A stretch of DNA of 64,000 bases from the NCBI RefSeq assembly GCF_900103785.1, contig NZ_FNHE01000007.1:62001-126000 (forward strand), written 5' to 3'. A program made the translations under genes and the position numbers. The notes beneath the pieces are model-generated. The model saw nothing but the letters and a program-made list of their open reading frames with translations, did no database searches and was not told where the DNA came from. Shown one piece after another: positions 8,401 through 17,899 of the stretch. This stretch comes from Geodermatophilus siccatus (GTDB lineage: Bacteria > Actinomycetota > Actinomycetes > Mycobacteriales > Geodermatophilaceae). The stretch's first letter is position 1, and every line of letters begins with the position of its first letter.

Positions 8401-9057
8401 TCAATCGGCCAGCGCCCGCCGCAGCGCCGTCCCCAGCTGGGCGACGCCGACGACGCCGAGCAGGCAGCCGGCCGCCGTCCCGCAGGTGACCACCGCCGCG
8501 GACCAGCCGAGGCCGGCCACCACCCCGGCCCCGCCGAGGGTGAAGCCGGTCATGGCGACCCGGGTGGGGCGCTCCCAGACCGACAGCTCCCCGGTCTCGG
8601 TGACGCCGGCCTGCCCGGCCCGGGCCCGCAGGTAGTCCGGCAGCCAGCACAGCCCGCCGAACGCCGCGGCCAGCCAGCCGGGGGCGCCGGCCACCCAGAG
8701 CGCGGCGGCGAACGCCCCCTCGCTGAGCCGGTCGACGGCCGAGTCGAGGACGAAGCCGCGGCGCGAGGCCCGCCCGGTCGCGATGGCCAGCGCTCCGTCG
8801 AGCCCGTCCAGGACGGCGGAGAACCCCACCAGCACGCCGGCGAGCACCGGCCACGGGCCACCGACCGCGGCCGGGACGACGGCTGCCACCGCGACGAGCA
8901 GCCCCGCGGCGGTGACCGCGACCGGCGGCAGCCCGGCGACCCGCCGGGCCAGCGCGTACACGCCGGACAGCCAGCCGTGCACCAGCCGGCTGGCCGCCGG
9001 GTCGGCCCCGCCGTGCCACGTCGACCAGGCGGCGAGGTACTCCTCGCGGCTCAGCAC
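8401..9057 (-). CDS. CDP-alcohol phosphatidyltransferase family membrane protein
   Basis: A 218-residue polytopic membrane protein with the family signature D-x2-D-G-x2-A-x9-G-x3-D-x3-D, seen as LDGLDGALAIATGRASRRG followed by FVLDSAVDR. These enzymes swap the CMP of a CDP-alcohol for another alcohol to make phospholipids. The arginine that usually follows the A of the motif is isoleucine here (A-I rather than A-R), so the substrate or activity may differ. GTG at 9057 is chosen because the upstream open frame is the antisense of the lipase. Divergent from the lipase gene with 57 bases between; its 3' end carries a family I hairpin. Confidence 0.8.
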   Translation of the reverse strand: MLSREEYLAAWSTWHGGADPAASRLVHGWLSGVYALARRVAGLPPVAVTAAGLLVAVAAVVPAAVGGPWPVLAGVLVGFSAVLDGLDGALAIATGRASRRGFVLDSAVDRLSEGAFAAALWVAGAPGWLAAAFGGLCWLPDYLRARAGQAGVTETGELSVWERPTRVAMTGFTLGGAGVVAGLGWSAAVVTCGTAAGCLLGVVGVAQLGTALRRALAD

Positions 9058-9114
9058 GGCGCCCGCTCCACCAGCGCAGTCCACCAGGCGCGGCGGACCG
9101 GGGACAGTGGAGGG

Positions 9115-9924
9115 GTGCTCGCCGGTCTCTCCCCCGCCCGACGCCGCCTGGTCGTCACCGTCCTGGCCCTCGCGGTCGTCGCCGTCCTGGTCACCGGCGC
9201 GGCGCTGCTGCTGGGGCGGCCGTCGGGCGCCGCGGGCCGCGAGCCGGTGTCGCAGGACGCACCCGGCCCGGTGCTGCTCGTGCCCGGTTACGGCGGCTCG
9301 ACCGCGGCGCTGCAGCCGCTGGCCGACCGGCTGACCGCCGAGGGACGCGACGCCACCGTGGTCGACGTGCCCGGCGCCGGCACCGGGGACCTCGGCGCCG
9401 CGGCGGACGCGCTCGGCGAGGCCGCCGACGCGGCCCTGGAGCGCACCGGCGCCGAGAGCGTGGACGTGGTCGGCTACTCCGCCGGGGGCGTCACCGCCCG
9501 GCTGTGGGTGGCCGACGGCGGCGCGGCCGTCGCCCGCCGCATCGTCACGCTCGGCTCCCCGCACCACGGCACCACGCTGGCCGACCTGGCCGGGCGGGTG
9601 GCGCCGGAGGAGTGCCCCGAGGCCTGCCGCCAGCTGACCACCGCGAGCCCGCTGCTCGCCGGCCTCAACGCCGGCGACGAGACGCCGGAGGGGCCGGCCT
9701 GGATCTCGATCTGGACCGCGCAGGACGAGACGGTGACCCCGCCGGAGTCCGCCCGGCTGGAGGGCGCGCTGGAGCTGCCGGTGCAGTCGGTCTGCCCCGG
9801 CGCCCGCGTCGGCCACGGCGACCTGCCGCGCCACCCGCTGGTGCAGGCGATGGTGCTCGAGGAGCTGGGCGCCGCGCCGCCGGCCGCGCTGGGCCCCGAC
9901 GACTGCGCCCGCCTCGGCGGGTGA
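9115..9924 (+). CDS. Secreted or anchored α/β-hydrolase, lipase class 2-like
   Basis: A 269-residue α/β-hydrolase with an uncleaved or cleaved N-terminal hydrophobic segment (RLVVTVLALAVVAVLVTGAA). The oxyanion loop is VLLVPGYGGS, the nucleophile elbow GYSAGG near residue 119, followed by GSPHHGT, as in EstA/LipA-type lipases. The likely acid lies near TAQDETVTPPES, and the histidine near VGHGDLPRHP. Four cysteines (ECPEAC, VCPGAR, DDC) may form disulfides, fitting export. Substrates are probably acyl esters. AGTGGAGGG abuts the chosen GTG, which is tighter than usual, so the start is not certain. Confidence 0.82.
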   Translation: MLAGLSPARRRLVVTVLALAVVAVLVTGAALLLGRPSGAAGREPVSQDAPGPVLLVPGYGGSTAALQPLADRLTAEGRDATVVDVPGAGTGDLGAAADALGEAADAALERTGAESVDVVGYSAGGVTARLWVADGGAAVARRIVTLGSPHHGTTLADLAGRVAPEECPEACRQLTTASPLLAGLNAGDETPEGPAWISIWTAQDETVTPPESARLEGALELPVQSVCPGARVGHGDLPRHPLVQAMVLEELGAAPPAALGPDDCARLGG

Positions 9925-9940
9925 CGAGGCGGTCCTGCTC

Positions 9941-10753
9941 CTAGCTCGTGACGTCCTTGGTGGTGAAGTTCGCCCAGGCCGCGGCCAGCAGCACGCCGAC
10001 GTACACGCCCTGCAGCGCCAGCCCGCGGACGACGTCCCGCCACAGGATCGGATCGCGGAACAGGTCGACGAAGGCCAGCCAGTACCGGGTGGGCAGGTAG
10101 GGCGCGATCGGCGAGGCCGCGTCCAGGGTGAACAGCAGCGAGGAGGTCACCAGCACCGCCAGCGCGCCGAGCGCGGCGGCCAGCGGCGAGTCGGTCAGCG
10201 TGGAGAAGAACAGCCCGAAGGCGGCGACGCCGAGCATGGAGACCGTCACGTACCCGATCGCCATGAGGCTGCGGCCGGCCAGCTCCTGCTGCGACAGCGA
10301 GGTGCCCGACACCGACGTCCCGCCGCCGACGGGCTGGGCGTCGAACAGCGTCGTCCCGACGACGTAGCCCACGCCCGCCACCACCAGCACGGTGACCAGC
10401 ACGAACGCGATGACCGCGACCAGCTTGGCGACGAGCAGCCGGGTGCGCCCGGCCGGGCGGACCAGCAGGTAGCGCAGCGTGCCGGCCTGCGCCTCGCCGG
10501 CGACGGCGTCCCCGGCCACGACGGCGACCGCGATGGGCAGGAACAGCGGCAGCACGATGGCCAGCGCCGCCAGCGGGAACAGCGCGCCGTTGGTGAGGAC
10601 CGCGGACAGGAACGGCGGGCCCTCCCCCGGCCGCGGGGCCAGGTCGGTCAGCTGCACCAGGACCGCGACCAGCACCGGCAGCGCGTTGAGGACGGCGATC
10701 GTCACCCAGGTGCGCGGACGGCGGAACAGCTTGCGCAGCTCGACGCCGATCAC
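9941..10753 (-). CDS. ABC transporter permease (ABC-2 type)
   Basis: A 270-residue membrane protein with six hydrophobic segments and the ABC-2 topology. It starts VIGVELRKLFRRPRTW, the usual basic cytoplasmic start before span 1, and contains AGEAQAGTLRYLLVRPAGR, the E-x-x-x-G-T-L-x-x-L-L coupling motif. GTG at 10753 overlaps the stop of the ATPase gene by GTGA, so both parts of one exporter are co-translated. Cargo unknown; the LolA-like protein at the head of the operon suggests a lipid or lipoprotein-linked substrate. Confidence 0.88.
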   Translation of the reverse strand: MIGVELRKLFRRPRTWVTIAVLNALPVLVAVLVQLTDLAPRPGEGPPFLSAVLTNGALFPLAALAIVLPLFLPIAVAVVAGDAVAGEAQAGTLRYLLVRPAGRTRLLVAKLVAVIAFVLVTVLVVAGVGYVVGTTLFDAQPVGGGTSVSGTSLSQQELAGRSLMAIGYVTVSMLGVAAFGLFFSTLTDSPLAAALGALAVLVTSSLLFTLDAASPIAPYLPTRYWLAFVDLFRDPILWRDVVRGLALQGVYVGVLLAAAWANFTTKDVTS

Positions 10754-11670
10754 CGGGCCGCCTCCACCCGGTCGGCGCTGGTGCCGGCCGCGGCGAGCAC
10801 GACCTCCTCCAGGGTGGGCCGCTGCAGCGCCAGCCCGGTCACCGGCACCCCCGCGGCCACGAGCAGCGCGTTGACCTCGGCCGGGTCGGCGCCGCGCACC
10901 ACCACCCGCGAGCCCTCGACCCCGAGCACCCGGCCGTCGAGCACGGCCCGCACCCGGTCGGCGGCCGGGGTGTCCACCACCGTCGCGCCGGTGGGCGCGG
11001 TCAGCCGGGCCAGCTCGTCCTGCAGGACCAGCCGGCCGCGGTCCAGCACGCCGACCCGGGTGCACAGCTGCTCGACCTCGGCCAGCAGGTGGCTGGAGAG
11101 GAAGACCGTCGTCCCGCCGCGGTGCAGCTCCAGCAGCAGGTCCCGGATCTCGTGGATGCCCTGCGGGTCCAGGCCGTTGGTCGGCTCGTCGAGCACCAGC
11201 AGCTCCGGGCGGCGCAGCAGCGCGGCGGCCAGCCCGAGCCGCTGCCGCATGCCGAGGGAGTAGGCGCGCACCGGCCGGCGGTCGATGCCGCCGAGACCCA
11301 CCTGCTGGAGCACCTCCTCGATGCGGGCACGGCGGGTGCGCCGGGAGCCGCCCGGCCCGGCCGCGTCGATCAGCGCGAGGTTGGCCCGGCCGGACAGGTG
11401 CCCGTGGTGCGCCGGCCCCTCGACCAGGGCGCCCACCCGGGGCAGCACCCGGCGGCCGGCGCGCGGCATCCGCTCGCCCAGCAGCTCGACCTCGCCCGCG
11501 GTCGGCAGCACCAGGCCCAGCAGCATCCGCACCGTCGTCGTCTTGCCCGAGCCGTTGGCGCCGAGGAAGCCGTAGACGTCGCCGGCGCGGACGTCGAGGT
11601 CGATGCCGTCGACCGCGCGCAGCCGGCCGTAGCGCTTGACCAGCCCCCGGGTGCGGATCACCGCGCTCAC
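10750..11670 (-). CDS. ABC transporter ATP-binding protein
   Basis: A 306-residue ATPase with Walker A GANGSGKTT, signature SLGMRQRLGLA (a C-loop variant common in ABC-2 drug and lantibiotic exporters), Walker B LLVLDEPTNGLDP and the switch histidine in FLSSHLL. A C-terminal extension of about 80 residues follows, as in DrrA-like proteins. It overlaps the permease downstream and the LolA-like gene upstream, each by 4 bases. An internal GTG three codons later is an alternative start. Confidence 0.92.
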   Translation of the reverse strand: MSAVIRTRGLVKRYGRLRAVDGIDLDVRAGDVYGFLGANGSGKTTTVRMLLGLVLPTAGEVELLGERMPRAGRRVLPRVGALVEGPAHHGHLSGRANLALIDAAGPGGSRRTRRARIEEVLQQVGLGGIDRRPVRAYSLGMRQRLGLAAALLRRPELLVLDEPTNGLDPQGIHEIRDLLLELHRGGTTVFLSSHLLAEVEQLCTRVGVLDRGRLVLQDELARLTAPTGATVVDTPAADRVRAVLDGRVLGVEGSRVVVRGADPAEVNALLVAAGVPVTGLALQRPTLEEVVLAAAGTSADRVEAAR

Positions 11671-12773
11671 GAGGCCGCCCCGGGCAGCCGGCGGGCGGCG
11701 TCGGCCAGTGCGTCGAGGGTGACCGTGCCGGTGAGCACGTAGGCCGGGCCGTCGGGCGGGGTCACCAGCATCAGCCCCAGCGGACCCGCGGCGACCCGGG
11801 TGCCGAGCGCGTCGGTGACGGCGTCCGGGCTGGCGGTCAGCGCCTCGCGCAGCCCCCCGGCCAGCCGGCCCGGCACGGGCGCGGCCGCCAGCAGGGTCAC
11901 GCCGCGGCCGTACACGCCCACCGCGTCGGGCACCCCCGCGGAGGTCCGCCGGGGCAGGCCGGCCAGCTCTCCGGGCAGCCGCACGTCCGGCGCCCGCTCC
12001 TCGGCCTGCGCGATCAGCCCCTCGGTGTCGGGCGCGGTCAGCAGGGTGGCCTCCGGCGGCGGGGTGAAGGCGACGACGTCCGCCGGGGGGACGGCGAGGT
12101 CCAGGTCGAGGAAGCGGGTGTCCAGCGCCGCGAGGTCCGCGCCCTCGGCGAACACCTGCACCTGCAGCGGCAGCCCGCTGGCGGGGTCGACCCACACGTC
12201 GACCCGGCCCACGGACGCGGCCGGCTCGGCGGGCACCAGCCGCAGGCCGACGGCGTCGCGGCCGGCCACCCGGCGGGCGCCGATGCGGGAGAGCTCGTCG
12301 TCGGTGGCCTCGGACAGCAGCCGCCGGCCGAGCGCGGCGGGCAGCAGGTCCGGCGGGGTGGGCAGCGCGAGGGACGCCGGGGCGCCACGGGTGGCGGTGC
12401 CGGCCTCGAAGTCCCAGGTCCAGGTGCCGCCGGGGTCGCGGTGCACGCCGGTCTCCCCCGCCGCGGTGACCACGTCGACCCGGTGGTCCTCCGGGCCGCG
12501 CCACCACACCCGCACCAGCGTCCGGTCGCTGAACAGGTCGGCGACGTCGGTGAGCCGCTCGGACACCGGCAGGGCCAGGCCGCCGGCGGAGACCGCGTAG
12601 CCGGAGAAGCCGACGCCCGCACTGGCCAGCACCGCGGCCCGGAGCTCGGCCGCGGGCACGTCCACGTCGTCCGCCGGGAGCGCCGCGACGACCGACGGCA
12701 GCGCCACCAGCGCCGCGACGAGCAGGCCGACGGCAGCCCACCGGGCGAGCGCGCCTCGCCCCCGTGCCGCCAT
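11667..12773 (-). CDS. LolA/RseB-like exported protein of the ABC operon
   Basis: A 368-residue protein with an N-terminal hydrophobic segment (RWAAVGLLVAALVALPSVVAAL) that looks like a signal peptide or anchor. The body fits the LolA-like fold, a half β-barrel that holds acyl chains: LVRVWWRGPEDHRVDVV, WTWDFEAGTATRG, RVDVWVDPASGLPLQVQVF. Such proteins in actinobacteria often sit with ABC-2 exporters, and some act as sensors in the manner of RseB. It is the first gene of a three-gene unit with the ATPase and permease. ATG at 12773 is preferred over the GTG three codons upstream. Confidence 0.72.
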   Translation of the reverse strand: MAARGRGALARWAAVGLLVAALVALPSVVAALPADDVDVPAAELRAAVLASAGVGFSGYAVSAGGLALPVSERLTDVADLFSDRTLVRVWWRGPEDHRVDVVTAAGETGVHRDPGGTWTWDFEAGTATRGAPASLALPTPPDLLPAALGRRLLSEATDDELSRIGARRVAGRDAVGLRLVPAEPAASVGRVDVWVDPASGLPLQVQVFAEGADLAALDTRFLDLDLAVPPADVVAFTPPPEATLLTAPDTEGLIAQAEERAPDVRLPGELAGLPRRTSAGVPDAVGVYGRGVTLLAAAPVPGRLAGGLREALTASPDAVTDALGTRVAAGPLGLMLVTPPDGPAYVLTGTVTLDALADAARRLPGAAS

Positions 12774-12820
12774 GCACCCCACGGTACGAGCGGACGGCCT
12801 GGCCCCGTCTCGGGTCCCGC

Positions 12821-12876
12821 CCCCGTCCAGGGGCTCACCGCGAGCCTGCGAGTGGTGAGGAGGACGGGGTCCTTCC
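12821..12876 (-). terminator. Family I stop-codon hairpin
   Basis: The stop of the DUF808 gene is followed on its strand by GGAAGGACCCCGTCC. Arms CCCCGTCC/GGACGGGG and CTCACC/GGTGAG pair around GCGAGCCTGCGAGT. This copy is shared between the 3' end of DUF808 and the 5' side of the LolA-like operon, so it also separates two units on the same strand. Confidence 0.65.
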
Positions 12877-13821
12877 TCAGTGCGAGCCGGTGTGCGTCCT
12901 GCGCCGGTGCACCGTGAGGTTCATGACGAGCACGATCAGCGCCCCCACGACGAGCCCGACGAGCGCGCTGGCCAGGGTGTTGACGAGCCACCCCACCACC
13001 CCGCCGAGGGCCCCGGTGGCCTCGTGCGCCGCCTCCTCCAGGTGGTGCACGGCCCCGTACACGGCGTGCAGGCCCAGCTCGTCACTGCCGACCAGCAGGA
13101 TGTGACCGCCGACCCACAGCATCGCGGCGGTGCCGACCACGGTGATGACGGCGAGCAGCCGCGGCATCGCCTTCACCATCCCGTGGCCCAGGCGGGACAC
13201 GGCCTTCCCGGGGCGACGCGACAGGCTCAGACCGACGTCGTCCATCTTCACGATGAGGCCGACGACGCCGTAGACGAGGACCGTGATGCCGACCGCGACG
13301 ACCGCGAGGATGACCGCCCGCGACCAGAAGCCCTCGTCGACCACCTCGTTCAGCGAGATGACCATGATCTCCGCCGAGAGGATGAAGTCGGTGCGCACGG
13401 CCCCGGACACGATGGTGTCCTCGTCCGGCAGCGTCTCCTCGCCGGCGGCGTGGTCGCCGTGCCCGCCGCGGAGCTTGTGCCACACCTTCTCCGCGCCCTC
13501 GTAGCAGAGGTAGGCGCCGCCGATCATGAGGATCGGGGTGAGCAGCCACGGCAGGAACTGGCTGAGCAGCAGCACCGCGGGCAGCAGGATGAGCAGCTTG
13601 TTGCGCAGCGAGCCCATGGCGATGCGCTTGATGATCGGGATCTCGCGCTCGGCGGCCAGGCCGTGCACGTACTGCGGCGTGACGGCGGTGTCGTCGACGA
13701 CGACGCCGGCGGCCTTCGCGCTGGCCCGGCCGGCAGCGGCGCCGATGTCGTCGACCGAGGCGGCGGCGGCGCGCGCCAGCGTCGCCACGTCGTCGAGCAG
13801 TGCTACGAGTCCACCGGCCAC
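12877..13821 (-). CDS. DUF808 (YedI-like) family membrane protein
   Basis: A 314-residue membrane protein matching the DUF808 family throughout: GLVALLDDVATLARAAAAS at the start, DDTAVTPQYVHGLAAEREIP, SLRNKLLILLPAVLLLSQF, GGAYLCYEGAEKVWHKL, and TDFILSAEIMVISLNEV. About six transmembrane segments are visible. The family function is unknown. GTG at 13821 follows GAGAGG at normal spacing. It stands alone, with a family I hairpin at its end. Confidence 0.9.
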   Translation of the reverse strand: MAGGLVALLDDVATLARAAAASVDDIGAAAGRASAKAAGVVVDDTAVTPQYVHGLAAEREIPIIKRIAMGSLRNKLLILLPAVLLLSQFLPWLLTPILMIGGAYLCYEGAEKVWHKLRGGHGDHAAGEETLPDEDTIVSGAVRTDFILSAEIMVISLNEVVDEGFWSRAVILAVVAVGITVLVYGVVGLIVKMDDVGLSLSRRPGKAVSRLGHGMVKAMPRLLAVITVVGTAAMLWVGGHILLVGSDELGLHAVYGAVHHLEEAAHEATGALGGVVGWLVNTLASALVGLVVGALIVLVMNLTVHRRRTHTGSH

Positions 13822-14034
13822 GGAACGTCCTCTCGCTTGGTCAGCACTCGCGTGCAGTCTCGGTGATCGTGGTCCGTCCGGCCGCACCGGGCGACTCCCC
13901 GTCCGGGATCCCGGGCAGGACTACCCGGCTGAGGACACGCCGAACGCCCGGTCCGCAGGGTCCGTCGTCCGGCGGCCGGGACCGGCACGCTGGAGCGACG
14001 GGCTGCTCACCGGGTGCAGCAGGAGGGCAGGACC

Positions 14035-14775
14035 ATGGGGACGGCGGACGACGAGGGCGCGGCGCTGTGGCCCGACCGGTACCTCACCGAGGGCCGGCTG
14101 GTCGTCGTGCGCTCGCCCCGGCGGGAGCCGTCGTCGCGCTGGGCGCGGCTGCGCGCGGCCGCCGTCCGGCTGGACCGGGCCGCCCGCGCCCGGCTGGGAC
14201 TGCCGTCCCCCGATCCTGAGCCGCCGTCCCCGGCACCCGAGGCGGCGTTCGCGGCGTGGGACACCACCGAGGCGCGCGTCGCCGCGGCCGCCGGGCGGGC
14301 GTGGGCCGAGACGGTGCGCGAGCCGTCCTGGTCCTCCCCGCTGCTCGCGGCGAGCCGCTTCGACGGCCAGGCCGAGGTCGACCGCATCGTCGACCTCGCG
14401 CTGCGCATCCGGTCGGCCCGCGTCTCCCTCGGGGTGCGCCCGGCCGGGACGGCGGCGGAGTACTGGGACCGGCAGTCCGCCGCGCTGGAGGCCGCCGCCC
14501 TCCGGCTCGGGCACCGCGCCGACGCGCTGATCCGCTACCGCGACCAGGCCGCGCTCCTCTCGGCCGAGCTGCGCCAGCTTGCCGACCTGGAGCGGCTGGA
14601 GCGCAGCGCCGCGGAGGTCGACGGGATCACCGCCGCGACGTCGGCGCTGCCCGGTCGGGGGGACGGCGACCTGCGTGCGGTGGCCGACGAGATCGCCGCG
14701 GTGCGCAGCGCGGTGACCGAGCTGGTCGGGCTGATGACCCGCACCCGCGCGCCGCTGGCCGAGCCGCCGGGCTGA
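14035..14775 (+). CDS. Hypothetical protein, helical, actinobacterial
   Basis: I do not recognise this 246-residue protein. It begins MGTADDEGAALWPDRYLTEG and holds an R/A-rich segment (SSRWARLRAAAVRLDRAAR), a proline-rich linker and a largely α-helical remainder with heptad-like leucines and alanines (ADALIRYRDQAALLSAELRQ). No signal peptide or membrane span is seen. AGGAGG at 14021 is 8 bases from the ATG, which supports expression and this start over a GTG seven codons earlier. It could form a coiled coil; no function is suggested by neighbours. Confidence 0.6.
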   Translation: MGTADDEGAALWPDRYLTEGRLVVVRSPRREPSSRWARLRAAAVRLDRAARARLGLPSPDPEPPSPAPEAAFAAWDTTEARVAAAAGRAWAETVREPSWSSPLLAASRFDGQAEVDRIVDLALRIRSARVSLGVRPAGTAAEYWDRQSAALEAAALRLGHRADALIRYRDQAALLSAELRQLADLERLERSAAEVDGITAATSALPGRGDGDLRAVADEIAAVRSAVTELVGLMTRTRAPLAEPPG

Positions 14776-15048
14776 GGGGCGAGGTGGGTGCTCCCGCCCG
14801 AGCCCACGAGCTGATCGACGAGAGCCACGAGGCCGGCCGGGTGCTGACTCACCACCACGGACTCTGCGCGCTGGTGGCCCCCTCGACCTGCGGGAACGGG
14901 CCACGGGCGCGCAGTCGTCCCCGCGACGCAGCCGCCACGCCGGGCGAGGTGCGCTCGTGGCACCTTCCCGGGCCGGGATGTGCCGCAGCCGCACACACCC
15001 GGCCGTCCGCGTGCATGGCCCGGCGGCGAGCGCGGGTAGAGCGACTCC

Positions 15049-15696
15049 ATGGCGCCTCCCCTCAGCGACGCGGTCGTCGTCGACGTCCTCCGCCGGGTCG
15101 ACCGGCTGACGACGCCGCTGGTCCGCCGGCTCGGCCGCCCACCGGAGCTGCCGCAGGCCGAGCGGGAGCAGTGGTGGGCCGACCGGGTCTCGCGCGTCGC
15201 GGCCGGCGTCAGCGCCGTCCCCCGCCTCGCCGGCAAGCTGGCCGACCTGCTGCCGCTGCAGAACACGATCGGCTCCGCGGTCCAGGCGCTGGTGGTGGGC
15301 GGGGTGGCCGCGGAGCACGGCGTCGAGGACGAGGCCGAGCGGGTGTCGCTGCTGGCTCACGTGCTGCTCGACCGCGACCTGCCCGCCGAGCGGGTGCGGC
15401 CGCTGCTGGAGCGGGCCCCCGGCGCCTACGCCGACGACGTCCTCGGGGACAGGGACGACCGCAGCGCCGTCCGCACCCTGTGGCGGGTGGCCCGGCTGCT
15501 CGGCCGCATCGACGACACCCTCGACGCCCGGCCCAAGGGCAAGCTGCGGCACCGGGCCCTGGCGAACCTGCCGGTGGTCGGCACGCTCGGCGGTTACGCG
15601 GCCGAGCGGGAGGGCCTGCGCCGGGCGGCGGCCGAGACGGCGGCGCTGCTGGCCGGCCGCGCCACCCGGGCCCCCGCGGCGGACCCGGCTCAGTGA
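15049..15696 (+). CDS. Hypothetical protein with amphipathic segment
   Basis: Unrecognised 215-residue protein. It has a basic helical N-terminal third ([20 protein letters not shown]), a central stretch [22 protein letters not shown] with membrane-associating character, and a C-terminal [24 protein letters not shown]. The last seven bases overlap the convergent metF gene. Codon use is like that of the neighbours. A membrane-surface protein is possible, but there is no motif to name a role. Confidence 0.6.
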   Translation: MAPPLSDAVVVDVLRRVDRLTTPLVRRLGRPPELPQAEREQWWADRVSRVAAGVSAVPRLAGKLADLLPLQNTIGSAVQALVVGGVAAEHGVEDEAERVSLLAHVLLDRDLPAERVRPLLERAPGAYADDVLGDRDDRSAVRTLWRVARLLGRIDDTLDARPKGKLRHRALANLPVVGTLGGYAAEREGLRRAAAETAALLAGRATRAPAADPAQ

Positions 15697-16592
15697 GGAG
15701 CGGGGACCGCCACCAGGTTGGCGTGGACCTCACGGGTCGCCGTCGACCGGTTCATGGTGATGAAGTGGATGCCCGGGACGCCCTCGTCGAGCAGCGTCCG
15801 GCACAGCTCGGTGGCGACCTCGACGCCGTAGGCCCGCACCGCGGCCCTGGCCTCGGGGGTGTCCCCGTCCAGCTCGGCGAAGCGGGCGGCCAGGTGCTCG
15901 GGGAACGCCTGCCCGGACAGCTGGACGATGCGGGTGATCTGCCGGGCGTTGGTCACCGGCATGACCCCGGCGATGATCGGCACCTCGCAGCCGGTGGCGG
16001 CCACCCGGTCGCGCATCCGCAGGTAGTCCTCCGGGCGGAAGAACATCTGGGTGATCGCGAAGTCGGCGCCGGCCCGGCACTTGCGCACGAACATCTCGAC
16101 GTCGGTCTCGAAGTCCGGCGAGCGCGGGTGCCGCTCCGGGAAGGCGGCCACGCCGACGGAGAAGTCACCCATGGAGCGGATCAGCTCGACCAGCTCGGCG
16201 GCGTAGGTCAGCCCCTCCGGGTGGGCCACCCACTCCGCCTGCGGGTCGGCGCCCGGCGGGTCCCCGCGCAGCGCCAGCAGGTTCCGCACGCCCGCCGCGG
16301 CCAGCCGGCTGACCACGTGCCGGAGCTCGGCGACGCTGTGGTCGACGGCGGTCAGGTGGGCCAGCGGGGTCATCGTCGTCTCGGTGGCGATGCGCTCGGT
16401 GACCGAGACGGTGCCCTCGCGGGTCGACCCGCCGGCGCCGTAGGTGACCGACACGAACGACGGCTGCAGCCGCTCGAGCTCGCGCAGCGCCGTCCACAGC
16501 TGGGTGGCGCCCTCGGGGCTCTTGGGCGGGAAGAACTCGAAGGACCACGTCGGCCGGCTCTCGGCGAGCAGCTCGCGCACGGTCCGCGTCAT
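15690..16592 (-). CDS. metF: Methylenetetrahydrofolate reductase
   Basis: A 300-residue TIM-barrel flavoprotein that reduces 5,10-methylene-THF to 5-methyl-THF for methionine synthesis. Diagnostic elements are [12 protein letters not shown] at the N-terminus, [46 protein letters not shown] and [12 protein letters not shown] near the middle. It occupies the place of Rv2172c in the mycobacterial order and is divergent from the GGPP synthase gene, with 113 bases between. Its 3' end overlaps the convergent hypothetical gene by seven bases. Confidence 0.95.
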   Translation of the reverse strand: MTRTVRELLAESRPTWSFEFFPPKSPEGATQLWTALRELERLQPSFVSVTYGAGGSTREGTVSVTERIATETTMTPLAHLTAVDHSVAELRHVVSRLAAAGVRNLLALRGDPPGADPQAEWVAHPEGLTYAAELVELIRSMGDFSVGVAAFPERHPRSPDFETDVEMFVRKCRAGADFAITQMFFRPEDYLRMRDRVAATGCEVPIIAGVMPVTNARQITRIVQLSGQAFPEHLAARFAELDGDTPEARAAVRAYGVEVATELCRTLLDEGVPGIHFITMNRSTATREVHANLVAVPAPH

Positions 16593-16705
16593 GGACAGCG
16601 AGGATACGGACCCGCCGGAGTCCGGCCCGCCCTGCATCCGTCCGGCACGCCCCCGGAGAAGGTCCTCCGGCACCGCCGCCCCACCGGCCCCAGGAGGCAG
16701 ACCCC

Positions 16706-17899
16706 GTGGCCCTGACCGACTCCGCCCGGATCCCGGCCGCGCCTGATCGAATGGCGCGCGATACTCGGTCCGTGATCGCCGGGGCGCAGCAGCGCGAGAC
16801 ACCCGTCCTCCCCCCGGCTCCCCCGCCGGCCGCCGCCGAGATCGACCGCGTGCGCGCGGCGGTCTGGGACGCCCTCTCGGACTTCCTCGAGGTGCAGCGG
16901 GAGACCCTCGCGGCGATGGACCCGTCGCTCGTCCCGGTGATCGACGAGGTCTGCGCCCTGGCCGACGGCGGCAAGCGGCTGCGCCCGCTGTTCGCCTACT
17001 GGGGCTGGCGCGGCGTCAGCGGCGAGGGGCCCCGGGAGTCCGACGCGGCGGTGCTGCGGGCGGTGGCCGCGCTGGAGTTCGTGCACGCCAGCGCGCTGGT
17101 GCACGACGACGTCATGGACGGCGCGCTGACCCGCCGCGGCCGCCCGGCGACCCACGTCGGCTTCGCCTCCCGGCACGGCGACGGCGCGCTGGCCGGGGAC
17201 GGCGACGCCTTCGGCGTGGGCGCGGCGATCCTCGTCGGCGACCTCGCGCTGGTGTGGTCCGACGAGCTGCTGCGCTGCTCGGGCATCTCCCCCACCGCGC
17301 TCTCCCGGGCCCGCCAGGTCTGGGACACCATGCGCACCGAGGTGACCGCCGGGCAGTACCTGGACCTGCTGCGCGCCGCCGGCGGCCTGCCCGGTGTGCA
17401 GGGCGCGCTGACCGTGGCCCGCTACAAGAGCGCCGGCTACACCGTGCAACGGCCGCTGCAGCTGGGCGCCGCCATCGCCGGCGCCGGCGAGCGCACCGCC
17501 GACGTCTACACCGCGATCGGCCTGCCGCTGGGTGAGGCGTTCCAGCTGCGCGACGACGTCCTCGGGGTGTTCGGCGACCCGTCGGTCACCGGCAAGTCCG
17601 CCGACGACGACCTGCGCGAGGGCAAGCAGACGCTCCTGGTGGCGCTGGCCGAGGAGGCCGCGGACGACGAGGGACGGCGGCTGCTCACCGAGGCGCTGGG
17701 GAACCCCGATGCCGGCCCGGCCGAGTTCGACGCGCTGCGGGCGCTCTTCGAGTCCACCGGCGCCCGCGCGCAGGTCGAGCAGCGGATCGCCGAGCGCACC
17801 GCCCTCGCCCGCACCGCCATCGCCGAGGCCCCGCTGGCCGACGACGCCCGGGCCGCCCTCGACGCGCTCGCCGTCGCCGCGACCACCCGCACCGCCTGA
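16706..17899 (+). CDS. crtE: Geranylgeranyl diphosphate synthase-type prenyltransferase
   Basis: A 397-residue trans-isoprenyl diphosphate synthase. Region I is GGKRLRPLF followed by the first aspartate-rich motif HDDVMD near residue 133, then [10 protein letters not shown]. The second motif is [18 protein letters not shown] near 282. It condenses IPP onto allylic diphosphates, giving the C20 precursor for phytoene. It overlaps crtI by one base and heads the carotenoid core operon; position and strand match M. tuberculosis idsA2 (Rv2173). AGGAGG at 16692 is 8 bases from GTG 16706, so I chose that start; a GTG at 16772 is also plausible. Confidence 0.93.
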   Translation: MALTDSARIPAAPDRMARDTRSVIAGAQQRETPVLPPAPPPAAAEIDRVRAAVWDALSDFLEVQRETLAAMDPSLVPVIDEVCALADGGKRLRPLFAYWGWRGVSGEGPRESDAAVLRAVAALEFVHASALVHDDVMDGALTRRGRPATHVGFASRHGDGALAGDGDAFGVGAAILVGDLALVWSDELLRCSGISPTALSRARQVWDTMRTEVTAGQYLDLLRAAGGLPGVQGALTVARYKSAGYTVQRPLQLGAAIAGAGERTADVYTAIGLPLGEAFQLRDDVLGVFGDPSVTGKSADDDLREGKQTLLVALAEEAADDEGRRLLTEALGNPDAGPAEFDALRALFESTGARAQVEQRIAERTALARTAIAEAPLADDARAALDALAVAATTRTA

